In this document: positions 41,759 through 50,203 of the stretch, in pieces
How positions within the stretch are numbered: the first letter of the stretch is position 1
Layout: each line of letters starts with the position of its first letter
Origin: DATFVJ01 sp963851085
GTDB taxonomy: Bacteria > Actinomycetota > Actinomycetes > Streptosporangiales > Streptosporangiaceae
Length of the DNA: 64,000 nucleotides
Direction: 5' to 3'
NCBI GenBank assembly: GCA_963851085.1
Contig: CAWKNX010000013.1
Coordinates: 1 to 64,000, forward strand
The notes under the pieces: model-generated
Seen by the model: only the letters and a program-made list of their open reading frames with translations
What the model was told of the DNA's origin: nothing
The model's database searches: none
Position numbers and translations under genes: made by a program

Positions 41759-44038
41759 ATGTATCCCGCAGACACCCAGCTCGTTGGGTTCAAGAGCCAC
41801 CTGCGGGCCGAGACGGTCCCGGCAGAGGCGGTCTATCTCATCTCGGCACGCCGAGTGACCGCCCTGTCCGGACGGTCCATCCAGCGGCTCGCGCCGCTGC
41901 TTGACGGCACGCGGAACTTCGCCCAACTCAAGCAGGAGCTATCACCGGACATGTCGGCGGCCCAGGTCGCCGAGCTGATCAGCCGCCTCTCGGAGGCGAG
42001 CCTGATCAGTTACCGTCACCCCGCACCGGTGGGCGGGCGCGACACCGCGGCCGACGCCTACTGGGACCTGGCCGGCCTCGACGCGGACCGGGCCACCTCG
42101 GCGCTTGGCGCGCTTACGGTGGAAATCGTGGCCCTCGGGAGCATCGACGCGACGCTGACCGCGGACGCGTGCAGAGCGTGCGGTGTCGCCGTCGGCGAGC
42201 CGGGCAACCCCGCGGCCGCTGTGTCCCTCGTGTTGTGCGAGGACTATCTCGACCCGCGGTTGAACGCGGTCAACACCCGTCACCTCGCCAGCGGCCGTCC
42301 CTGGCTCCTGGCCAAGCCGACCGGAGCCGACCCCTGGGTGGGCCCGGTGTTCCGGCCAGGCGGGGGACCCTGCTGGGCGTGCCTCGCGAAGCGGCTGCGG
42401 GGACAGCGGCACTGCGAATCTGCCGTGCAGCGCGCCGTGGGTGCGCACGGATCCGTGCGCCCGCCAGAAGCGTCGCTGCCTGCTGGCCGCGCGGCGGGCG
42501 TCCAGATCGCGGTTCTCGAAGCGGCGAAGTGGCTGGCGGGTATCCGTGGCGACGGACAGGACGCCGTCTACATCCTCGACACCCTCACCCTGCGGGGCCA
42601 GCATCACGCCGTGGCGCGCCGTCCGCAGTGCCCGGCGTGCGGCGACCCCGGGCTGGTCGCCGCCCAGGTCCACAAGCCGGTTCGCACCGCCTCACGCGCC
42701 ATCGCGCAGTGCAGCGGCAACGGCCACCGCGCGCTTCGCCCTGAGCAGTTGCTCGAGGCGTACGGTCACCTGGCGGATCCGCTCACCGGGATTGTCGGCG
42801 AGCTACGGCGTGATCCGCGTAGCCCGCAGTTCCTGCACAACTACCTGTCCGGCGCCAACCGGGCGATGACCGGCAGCAGCCTGGCCGCGATCAGAGCGGG
42901 GTTGCGCGCGCAGAGCGGCGGAAAAGGCGCCACCGAGCTTGAAGCCAGAGTCGGGGCCCTCTGTGAGGCTGTCGAGCGGTACTGCGGATCGCGCGCCGGC
43001 GACGAACCGACGGTGCGGGACAGCTTCCGCGGCCTCGGCGCCCAGGCGGTGCATCCGGACGCTTGCCAGCTCTTCGCGGAGCGCCAGTACGCCGGCCGCG
43101 CCAGGTGGAACGCGGCGTGCGCACACTTCCACCGCGTGCCCGAGCCGTTCGACGACCGGGCGGTGACCGACTGGACCCCGGTGTGGTCATTGGTCACGGG
43201 CCGGCAGCGGCTGCTGCCCACCGCGCTGCTCTACTACGACGGCGACGCCGGGCGCCAGCCCGCCTCGGTACGGGCCGATTCCAACGGGAACGCGGCCGGC
43301 GGCAGCCTCGAGGACGCCATCCTGCAAGGCTTCTTCGAGCTCGTCGAACGCGACGGGGTGGCGCTGTGGTGGTACAACCGGACGCGGCAGCCACAGGTCG
43401 ACCTGGATTCGTTCGACGATCCGTGGATTGCGCGCGTGCGGGAGGAATACGTGCGGCTCAGGCGCGAGGTCTGGGTCCTTGATATAACGTCGGATCTCGG
43501 CATTCCCGTAATGGCGGCCATTTCACGGCGCACCGACAAGCAAGCGGAAGACATCATGTTCGGGTTCGGCGCGCATTTCGACCCGCACGTGGCTCTGCGC
43601 CGGGCGCTGACCGAACTGGGCCAGCTACTTCCGGCCGTGGTCGGCGTCCGCGCCGACGGCACCGGGTACGGGTCGCCAGACCCTCATCTCATGTCCTGGT
43701 GGTCCACCGCGACGGTGGGGAACCAGCCGTATCTCCTGCCCGGTGCCGGCCAGGCCGCCCGCGCCGCCGCAGGTTACCGCTACCCGTCCCACACGGACCT
43801 GGCTGATGAGATCGACCGCATCACCGCGATCGCCCGGCGGGCCGGCCTCGACCTCCTCGTCCTCGATCAGACCCGCCCTGATATCAACATGCCTGTCGTC
43901 AAGGTTGTAGCTCCCGGTCTACGTCATTTCTGGCCACGGTTTGCCCCTGGCCGTCTATTCGACGTTCCCGTGCGCCTTGGCCGCCTTGCTGAGGAGACGG
44001 CATATGACCAGCTCAACCCGATTCCCCTGTACCTATGA
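41759..44038 (+). CDS. Fused TOMM cyclodehydratase (E1-like/partner domain + YcaO)
   Basis: 759 aa. About 1-85 is a winged-helix peptide-recognition (RRE-like) region, about 90-340 the E1-like partner with the zinc tetrad CWAC (205-208) and CPAC (291-294), about 360-759 the YcaO domain. YcaO ATP-site acidic motifs appear as ELEARVGALCEAVERYCG and SLEDAILQGFFELVERD, and the C-terminus ends NPIPLYL, like the Pro-rich ends of azoline-forming YcaOs. It converts Cys/Ser/Thr to azolines with ATP. Start ATG 41759 has a weak ribosome site, so translation is probably coupled to the precursor. Confidence 0.9.
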   Translation: MYPADTQLVGFKSHLRAETVPAEAVYLISARRVTALSGRSIQRLAPLLDGTRNFAQLKQELSPDMSAAQVAELISRLSEASLISYRHPAPVGGRDTAADAYWDLAGLDADRATSALGALTVEIVALGSIDATLTADACRACGVAVGEPGNPAAAVSLVLCEDYLDPRLNAVNTRHLASGRPWLLAKPTGADPWVGPVFRPGGGPCWACLAKRLRGQRHCESAVQRAVGAHGSVRPPEASLPAGRAAGVQIAVLEAAKWLAGIRGDGQDAVYILDTLTLRGQHHAVARRPQCPACGDPGLVAAQVHKPVRTASRAIAQCSGNGHRALRPEQLLEAYGHLADPLTGIVGELRRDPRSPQFLHNYLSGANRAMTGSSLAAIRAGLRAQSGGKGATELEARVGALCEAVERYCGSRAGDEPTVRDSFRGLGAQAVHPDACQLFAERQYAGRARWNAACAHFHRVPEPFDDRAVTDWTPVWSLVTGRQRLLPTALLYYDGDAGRQPASVRADSNGNAAGGSLEDAILQGFFELVERDGVALWWYNRTRQPQVDLDSFDDPWIARVREEYVRLRREVWVLDITSDLGIPVMAAISRRTDKQAEDIMFGFGAHFDPHVALRRALTELGQLLPAVVGVRADGTGYGSPDPHLMSWWSTATVGNQPYLLPGAGQAARAAAGYRYPSHTDLADEIDRITAIARRAGLDLLVLDQTRPDINMPVVKVVAPGLRHFWPRFAPGRLFDVPVRLGRLAEETAYDQLNPIPLYL

Positions 44039-45806
44039 GATGCCACTGGGCGCGCTGACCAGCCTCCAGCGCCGGCGAACTGCCCGGCCACCGAGCGGGA
44101 AGGCCCCCGAGCGAGGAAAGTCCAGAGTGACGACACGCCACGGTAACGACGCCCTTGCCAGGCGAAATGAACTGTGGTCGCTGCGCGAGGACGTGCAAGT
44201 CGAACTCGAGCCCGGCGACGGCCCGGCACTGCTGCGCAGCCGCTGGGGTGACGTCACGGTGCAACGGCCGTCACCGGTGGTACGTGAAGCGCTCCACCGG
44301 ATGCGCCTCGGGCCGATCTCACTGGAAAATGTCATCGCCGATCGTGCGGGGCCGTCGGCGTCAGCCGGTAGCCCAGACGGTGGCGGGTCTGGTGGTGCTT
44401 ACCGCGGCGGGGACCTGGCGAAGCGGGTGCGCCTGTACCGCGTGCTCGACCGGTTGCAGCCGCTGGTCGTCCGGTCACTGGGACTGAACAACGGGCAGCC
44501 GCTGCTGTCTGTCGTGCCGCTCACACCACGTTCCCGCTTCCACCCGGTGCCGCTCCCTCCTGACGTGCCGGTCCGGCTGTCCACCTTCGCCGAGCTTCGG
44601 ACCGACGGATACGAGTACCGGCTGGAATCACCGCTGTCGCTGCACCGGGTGCTGCTGCACAGGTCCGAAGCGATCTCGCTGATCGGTGCGCTCGGCCGCC
44701 CCGTCACGCCGGCCGCCTTGGCCGCTGCCGCGCCGCGCCGCGAGGCTGTGACCGCCGACGCGCTGGCCTACCTCGCCGCGGTGGGCATGGTCGTCCTGGC
44801 CGAGGCTCAAGAGACCGCACCGACAGGCAGCCCGCCTGTGTTCGCCGAGGACACCGACGATGCCCTGCTTGGCTGGTCCCCCATCGACCTGTTGTTCCAC
44901 ACCCAGAGCACCCTCGGCCGCCACGATCATGACTTCGGCGCCACCTACCCGCAGGGGGAATCCCGGTCCCCAGAGCCGGTGGTCAAACCACAGTCAGGGC
45001 AGCCGTGCATTCCTCTGTACCGGCCACGCTGGGAAGACCTGGTCGAGGCCGACCCACCGCTGACCGTCGCGATCGAGGGCCGTCGCTCGACCCGAAGCTA
45101 CGGCACCGAGCCGCTGACCGCGGCCGAAGTCGGAGAGCTGCTGTACCGGACCGCCAGGGTCCGCTCACTCATCGCGACGCCGTCCGCCATGCCGGATCTG
45201 AGCTCCGGGCCCCAGACCGCCACGAAAGCAGAGGTTCCAGACGTGGTGCCCGACCTGAGCGACCGCCCTTACCCCAGCGGTGGAGCCTGCCATGAGCTGG
45301 AGCTTTATGTCACGGTGGGCCGGTGTGCGGGGATCGCGACCGGGGTGTACCACTACGATCCGCTCGGCCACCGGCTCGAGCTGGTCAACGCGGACCGGGC
45401 CGTGGCCGACGAATTGCTCGGCTACGCCAGCTTGGCCGCCAACGCCGCCGACGTGGCGCCGGTGCTCATCACCTTGACCGCACGGCTACGCAGGTTGTCG
45501 TGGAAATACGAAGGACTCGCCTACTCCCTGGTGCTCAAGCATGTAGGAGTGCTGACCCAGATGCTCTATCTGGTCGCCGCCGCCATGGGACTTGCGCCGT
45601 GCGCGCTTGGCACCGCGAACATCCACGCGACGGCGCGCGCATTTGGCACCGACTGGCGCGTCGAGCCCAGTGTCGGCCAGTTTCTCATCGGCAAGGAGCC
45701 TGGGCCGCTTACGGAGCACCGGGACGGGTGGCAGACGGCCAACGACGCTTCGTGGGCCGACCGAGCAAGGACGCATCTTCGTGCGGTCGGCACATCGCCT
45801 TCTTGA
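44004..45806 (+). CDS. SagB-type FMN-dependent azoline dehydrogenase
   Basis: 600 aa from ATG 44004 (GAGGAGA about 6 nt upstream, overlapping the cyclodehydratase by 35 bp); GTG 44127, preceded by GAGGAAAG, would drop a basic N-terminus and is a good alternative. About 1-300 is an extra N-terminal region; the nitroreductase-fold part (about 355-590) shows IEGRRSTRSYG, GGACHELELYVTV and GLAYSLVLKHVGVLTQMLYL. It oxidises azolines to azoles using FMN. Together with precursor and cyclodehydratase it forms a full three-gene TOMM module. Confidence 0.88.
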   Translation: MTSSTRFPCTYEMPLGALTSLQRRRTARPPSGKAPERGKSRVTTRHGNDALARRNELWSLREDVQVELEPGDGPALLRSRWGDVTVQRPSPVVREALHRMRLGPISLENVIADRAGPSASAGSPDGGGSGGAYRGGDLAKRVRLYRVLDRLQPLVVRSLGLNNGQPLLSVVPLTPRSRFHPVPLPPDVPVRLSTFAELRTDGYEYRLESPLSLHRVLLHRSEAISLIGALGRPVTPAALAAAAPRREAVTADALAYLAAVGMVVLAEAQETAPTGSPPVFAEDTDDALLGWSPIDLLFHTQSTLGRHDHDFGATYPQGESRSPEPVVKPQSGQPCIPLYRPRWEDLVEADPPLTVAIEGRRSTRSYGTEPLTAAEVGELLYRTARVRSLIATPSAMPDLSSGPQTATKAEVPDVVPDLSDRPYPSGGACHELELYVTVGRCAGIATGVYHYDPLGHRLELVNADRAVADELLGYASLAANAADVAPVLITLTARLRRLSWKYEGLAYSLVLKHVGVLTQMLYLVAAAMGLAPCALGTANIHATARAFGTDWRVEPSVGQFLIGKEPGPLTEHRDGWQTANDASWADRARTHLRAVGTSPS

Positions 45807-46008
45807 CACCGATGCCATGGAAGGACGCGGCTTGCCCGAGGCGATCGGGCTGGCGCTGACTGGAGCGCGATGTTTTCGCCTTGGTGAATACCACCGACGC
45901 ACCGCGACCACGTGGTGCTCTATCCGCTCTCTAGTCTGCCGCGAGTGCGGCCAGCAAAGGTTCGAACAGAGCCGTGTGCCCGGAAACGGTGCCGAAGCTA
46001 CGCGTTAG

Positions 46009-46020
46009 CAACGTACGTTG
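46009..46020. promoter_or_regulatory. Perfect 12-bp palindrome upstream of the HxlR gene
   Basis: CAACGTACGTTG, 28 bp before ATG 46049, in the short gap between the dehydrogenase and regulator genes. Position and symmetry suggest an operator, most simply autoregulation by the HxlR protein. Confidence 0.5.
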
Positions 46021-46048
46021 ATCAAGTGACCTGTTGGGGAAGGAAACC

Positions 46049-46795
46049 ATGACAAGTCAGGCCTACGGACAATATTGCGGGCTCGCCCGTGCCATCGAGG
46101 TAGTTGGCGAGCCTTGGGCGCTTCTTGTCGTCCGTGATCTCCTCGTCGCCCCCAAACGCCTCACGGACCTGCGTGAAGGGCTGCCGCTTATACCCACGAG
46201 CGTCCTGTCCAAGCGGCTCGAAGAACTCGAATATGCCGGCGTCGTCCGGCGCCGCGCGCCGTCGCGGCCGGCGTCGTCCGTCGTCTACGAACTCACCGAA
46301 TACGGTGCCGAGCTAGAGGAAATCGTCCTTCGGCTCGGCCGATGGGGAGCGAGGATACTCGGCGGGCCCAGGCGCGAGGAGATCGTCACCTCCGACTCGA
46401 TGGTCATGGCTCTTCGCACCACGTTCCGGCCCGACGCCGCTCGCGGACTACGGGTCAGCTATGTGCTCCACCTCGGTGAACTCGTCATTCACGCGCGCGT
46501 CGACGACGGCACTCTCGAGGTCGGCGAAGGGCCCTTGGCGGATCCAGACCTCGTCCTCGAAGCAGGGCCGGCCCTGAAGGCTCTGATGGCCGGCGAAATG
46601 AGCCCAAGGGAGGCGATCGAGAGCGGCGGCGTCCGCCTCACCGGAGATCCCGGCCTGCTCGCGTGGTTCGTCGAGTGCTTCCACATCGCGCCCGCACCGA
46701 TCGTGCGTCCCAACGGAAACGGGCACCCGGTCAACAGCCAGGCGGCGCATCAGCGCCGCACAGGGCACGCGATGGCGGTTGGCGCCGAGGGCTGA
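46049..46795 (+). CDS. HxlR-family regulator with C-terminal SCP2-like domain
   Basis: 248 aa. HxlR winged helix about 8-105: YCGLARAIEVVGEPWALLVV, LREGLPLIPTSVLSKRLEEL, VYELTEYGAELEEIV. The Cys in the YCG motif is the residue used for redox or electrophile sensing in HxlR/YodB proteins. The C-terminal half (about 115-225) resembles SCP2 sterol-transfer domains and could bind a hydrophobic ligand such as the cluster product. ATG 46049 follows GGGGAAGG. It stands between the RiPP module and the second enediyne block. Confidence 0.87.
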   Translation: MTSQAYGQYCGLARAIEVVGEPWALLVVRDLLVAPKRLTDLREGLPLIPTSVLSKRLEELEYAGVVRRRAPSRPASSVVYELTEYGAELEEIVLRLGRWGARILGGPRREEIVTSDSMVMALRTTFRPDAARGLRVSYVLHLGELVIHARVDDGTLEVGEGPLADPDLVLEAGPALKALMAGEMSPREAIESGGVRLTGDPGLLAWFVECFHIAPAPIVRPNGNGHPVNSQAAHQRRTGHAMAVGAEG

Positions 46796-47048
46796 CAAGT
46801 TTCGTTCAGCCCGATGGGAGCGGAGAGAAATCTGGGATAAGACAGGTCGCCGAGCTGAGATTTAGCGTCGAAGAGCGAAGACAACTCCGGCCCAGCTCTG
46901 CGGTTGCCGATCCTGACCTCGCGGGCCTGGACGGAAGTTCGGCCAACGGGCGCCCCAGCCCGCCACCTGAACGGAGTATCCGCTCGCCGTTACGGAACTT
47001 TTCCCCGAGCGACGCTGAGCCTCCGGCGGAACCCGAGGAGCTAGTCAG

Positions 47049-48008
47049 ATGGATCCGACCTTGATAGGCACACTGCGCCATCGCCTCTTTGCGCCCGACC
47101 CGCGCGAGGTCCTGCTCGAGCGACGTGGCTTCCACGTGCCGGACGCTGAGCGGCAGGCCAATCTGGAGAACGTCGGCCGCACGTTTCTCGAGGGTTTCAA
47201 GTACGGCATGGTCGGCCGCGGGACGGCCGACATCGAGTCGTCGCTTGAAACGGTCGAGCGAACCGTGCGCGGATTCGCATACGAGGGCTGCGCGATGGCG
47301 CTTGCGGTGCGGGACGCGATGTTGCCGGTCCGGCGACACTGGATTCGCGACTTCCTCGCCGGACGGGGAGGAGTGCATATCTACATGGCCTATATCGGTG
47401 TCGGCTGGGCGATGGCTCGCCTGCCCAGGATACGGTGGCGCGCGATCACGCCAGGAGACAGCCTGCTGCGCTGGCTGGCGCTCGACGGGCTCGGCTTCCA
47501 CCAGGCGTATTTCCGGACCAGCCAGTACGTCACCGGCCAGTACCAGGCACGGATTCCGCGCTGGCAGCCGGGCGACTACGCGAACAGGGTCGTCGACCAG
47601 GGAATCGGCCGGGCGCTGTGGTTCGTGAACGGCTCGGATGTCGAGCGGGTAGCTGCCAACATCGGCCAGTTCGCCCCGGCCCGGCGCGGCGACCTCTGGA
47701 GCGGTGCGGCGCTGGCCAGCGTCTACGCCGGTGGTGTGGACGCAGGCGACCTGGAGACGATGGCGAGGCTGGCGGGCGAGCACCGGCCCGACGCCGCGCA
47801 GGGGGCCGCGTTCGCGGCAAAGGCGCGGCTGCTGGCCGACCTGGCCACCGAGCACACCGAGATCGGCGTCAAGGTGTACTGCGGGCTGTCGGTCGAGGAG
47901 GCTGCGGCGGTCACCGAGGAGGCCCGGGAGGGACTGCCGGACGCGGCCGGCGATGTGCCCGGATACGAAATCTGGCGGCAGCGCATCAGAAAACGATTCG
48001 AATCCTGA
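47049..48008 (+). CDS. DUF1702 protein, UnbL-like (first copy)
   Basis: 319 aa, soluble. Characteristic FLEGFKYGMVGRG, VRGFAYEGCAMALAVRD, YIGVGWAMARLPR, VDQGIGRALWFVNG, DLWSGAALASVYAGG. These families accompany PKSE in enediyne loci (the UnbL member of the warhead cassette). The reaction is unknown. GAGGAG lies 8 nt before ATG 47049. It is paralogous to the gene at 48443, with most motifs kept. The 250 bp upstream hold no gene. Confidence 0.85.
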   Translation: MDPTLIGTLRHRLFAPDPREVLLERRGFHVPDAERQANLENVGRTFLEGFKYGMVGRGTADIESSLETVERTVRGFAYEGCAMALAVRDAMLPVRRHWIRDFLAGRGGVHIYMAYIGVGWAMARLPRIRWRAITPGDSLLRWLALDGLGFHQAYFRTSQYVTGQYQARIPRWQPGDYANRVVDQGIGRALWFVNGSDVERVAANIGQFAPARRGDLWSGAALASVYAGGVDAGDLETMARLAGEHRPDAAQGAAFAAKARLLADLATEHTEIGVKVYCGLSVEEAAAVTEEAREGLPDAAGDVPGYEIWRQRIRKRFES

Positions 48009-48107
48009 GACGCGAAGACCTCCACGCCGGACGGCGCCAGCATCGGTGGCGTTCTGCCCCGGTTCTGGCCCACTGCGCGGCCGGCGTGCTCCCCCACGCA
48101 GCGACCT

Positions 48108-48245
48108 CGGACAAACGCCGCCCCGGCGGACGGCAACCCGGACAAGCGCCGTCCCCAGCGCACAGCAATCTCGGACAAATGCCGTCCCCAGCGGACAGCA
48201 ACCCGGGAGAAAGCGGCACCCGGGCACAGCAACCTGGGAGAAGCG
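48108..48245 (+). repeat. Imperfect tandem repeat, 30-33 bp units
   Basis: Four and a bit units start at about 48108, 48139, 48172, 48204 and 48234, each opening CGGACAA or CGGGAGAA and containing a CAGCAAC-like end. It fills the 434-bp gap between the two DUF1702 genes. No gene is seen in the gap; the last 80 bp before 48443 contain the ribosome site GGAGGGAGAGG. Confidence 0.75.
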
Positions 48246-48442
48246 GGCGCGACGGCGGAATGATAAGCGCCCCCGTGCCAGCCGCGGGCAGTCCCCTGAC
48301 TCCTGTCCTCAGGCGCTGCGAGCACCGCACGCCGGGAGGTGCGCGTCAGCGATCCGAAGCATGACGATGGCGTGGCGGCCACCGGCCGGGAGGCGTGCCG
48401 CTGCCTATCCGGCCGGTGGTCCCTCGTGGAGGGAGAGGAAGC

Positions 48443-49471
48443 ATGCCAACGTTCAGCGGTTCGGTGCGCCGGCTGGTGCTGACGCCGCCGCTTGCCAAGG
48501 TGACCTTCGCCAAGCGGGGTTTCGCGGTCGCGGCATCCGAAGCGACCCAACGGCTCGAACTCATCCCGCAGGCGGTGGTCTGCGGATTCGAGTGGGGAAT
48601 CGACGCACGCGACCAATGGGAGGTCGAGCGTCGGCTGAGCATGGTGGATCCAGAACTGCGCGGCTTCGCGTACGAGGGCGTGACGATGGCCTTCACCATC
48701 CTGGACGCGATGGGCCGTGGCCGTCGCACACGTGACCTGCTGCTCGGGCCGGGGCAGCCGCACATCTTCCTCGCCTACATCGGCATCGGTTTCGCCATGG
48801 CGCGATTGCCAAGACCGCTGTGGAAGAAGGTCCTCCCCGACCTGAGCGGGTCCGCGTACTACCCGACAATGAGCTGGCTCGCAGTCGACGGCTACGGTTT
48901 CGACCTCGCGTATTTCAACACCCGGCGCTGGGTTGACGCGCAAGAGGTGCCGTCGCCCTATCCATGGGACGGCTCGCCCGACTACTTTCCGCGCGCAGTG
49001 GATCAGGGCATTGGCCGCGCGCTGTGGTTCATCTGCGGTGCTCAGGTGACCGACGTGGCAGCGGCTGTGCATCGCTTTGCGAGCCACCGGCAGGCGGACC
49101 TGTGGAGCGGCGTCGGGCTCGCCGCGGCGTTCGCCGGCGGGTGTGGCCCCGACGAGCTTGCGGCGCTGTGCCGCGCGGCTGGCGACCACTGGCCGGAACT
49201 CGCGCTTGGTGCCGTGTTCGCCGCGAGGGCGCGTACCTACGCCGGCTTTGTGCCGGCCCATACCGACGTCGCCATGGCGGCCTTTGCCGGCCTGTCCGTC
49301 GACAAGGCAGTGGCCCTCGCCGACAGTACCGCTGTCACCGCTGTCACCGCTAACGGGACGGGCCAGGTACCCGCCTACGAGTTGTGGCGTCAGAACATAC
49401 GTGCACAGCTCAGGCTCGCATGCCGGTTCCGTGAGGGGATCGATCTTGGCAGCGAACGTCTGCTCATGTAG
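48443..49471 (+). CDS. DUF1702 protein, UnbL-like (second copy)
   Basis: 342 aa from ATG 48443, chosen for GGAGGGAGAGGAAGC just upstream. Shares GFAVAASEATQRLELIP-like front, GFAYEGVTMAFTILDAMG, YIGIGFAMARLPR, VDQGIGRALWFICGAQV and DLWSGVGLAAAFAGG with the copy at 47049. Enediyne loci commonly carry one or two members. Whether both are needed is unknown. The C-terminal 20 residues extend beyond the paralogue. Confidence 0.85.
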   Translation: MPTFSGSVRRLVLTPPLAKVTFAKRGFAVAASEATQRLELIPQAVVCGFEWGIDARDQWEVERRLSMVDPELRGFAYEGVTMAFTILDAMGRGRRTRDLLLGPGQPHIFLAYIGIGFAMARLPRPLWKKVLPDLSGSAYYPTMSWLAVDGYGFDLAYFNTRRWVDAQEVPSPYPWDGSPDYFPRAVDQGIGRALWFICGAQVTDVAAAVHRFASHRQADLWSGVGLAAAFAGGCGPDELAALCRAAGDHWPELALGAVFAARARTYAGFVPAHTDVAMAAFAGLSVDKAVALADSTAVTAVTANGTGQVPAYELWRQNIRAQLRLACRFREGIDLGSERLLM

Positions 49472-49633
49472 CAGGGCGCCGGTATTCCCGGCCGGTGATC
49501 ACGTCCACGAAACGCAGTGAACCCCCATTTCAGCCGCGCGACAGGCCGTCAATTCTGAAATAGCAGGCCAAAAGAAGCGGCAAACGCCGGGGAATTAAAA
49601 ATGTATTGGTGCTGACCGCGGGAGGAAACACCA

Positions 49634-50203
49634 GTGCCATCGGATACGCCAGATCATGATCAGTACAGGACCGCCACGCTCGAGGCGTTCGCGGACACGT
49701 TCGTGCCCGGCGAGAAGCGGGCGCCTGACGACAAGGCGGTCGCGGGCGCCGCGGCAGGCCCGGGGGCGGTAGTAGCGGGCGCGGTGGAATTGCTCGAGAC
49801 ACCGGCGACTGGCGTGTCGGAAGGCCTGGACGACCTCGTGCGGACTCTGAACGGGCACGCGGATGTGTACGCGGCCGACCTTGGGCTGGACCTGGACACG
49901 TCCGTCCCGACGTTCGTGGCGCTGCCCTTCGTGCACCGCAGTGCCCTCGTGCAGGCGCTGACCGCGCCCGGCCACCCGGAGAAGGACATCTGGATCCTGG
50001 TCGCACTGTTCTGCTTCATGGCCTTCGACACCGCCGCTCACATGCATACCGTCGACGCGGTCGCGTCCGGGCACCCGGGCCTGACCACGATGGGCTTCGC
50101 GAAGCCGGACGGGGACGGGCTGTGGCGGTTCGGCGACTACTCCTACGGGCGGCAACTTGCCAACATCCACCCGGACACGACTCCTTCAGGGAACCCGGCA
50201 TGA
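49634..50203 (+). CDS. DUF5987-like protein, partner of GMC oxidoreductase
   Basis: 189 aa. Begins with a helix YRTATLEAFADTFVPGEKRA, typical of small gluconate-dehydrogenase-gamma-like partners, and has a central hydrophobic helix (about 115-140, DIWILVALFCFMAFDTAAHM). GTG 49634 follows GGGAGGAAA. It overlaps the GMC oxidoreductase start by ATGA. In flavoprotein pairs of this kind the small subunit may help folding or membrane attachment; here inferred only. Confidence 0.75.
   Translation: MPSDTPDHDQYRTATLEAFADTFVPGEKRAPDDKAVAGAAAGPGAVVAGAVELLETPATGVSEGLDDLVRTLNGHADVYAADLGLDLDTSVPTFVALPFVHRSALVQALTAPGHPEKDIWILVALFCFMAFDTAAHMHTVDAVASGHPGLTTMGFAKPDGDGLWRFGDYSYGRQLANIHPDTTPSGNPA

Noticed and set aside
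45817..46008. Possible 63-aa protein with a zinc-ribbon-like CSIRSLVCRECG stretch after the dehydrogenase gene
   Set aside because: No ribosome site, poor codon pattern, and it runs into the regulator's control region.
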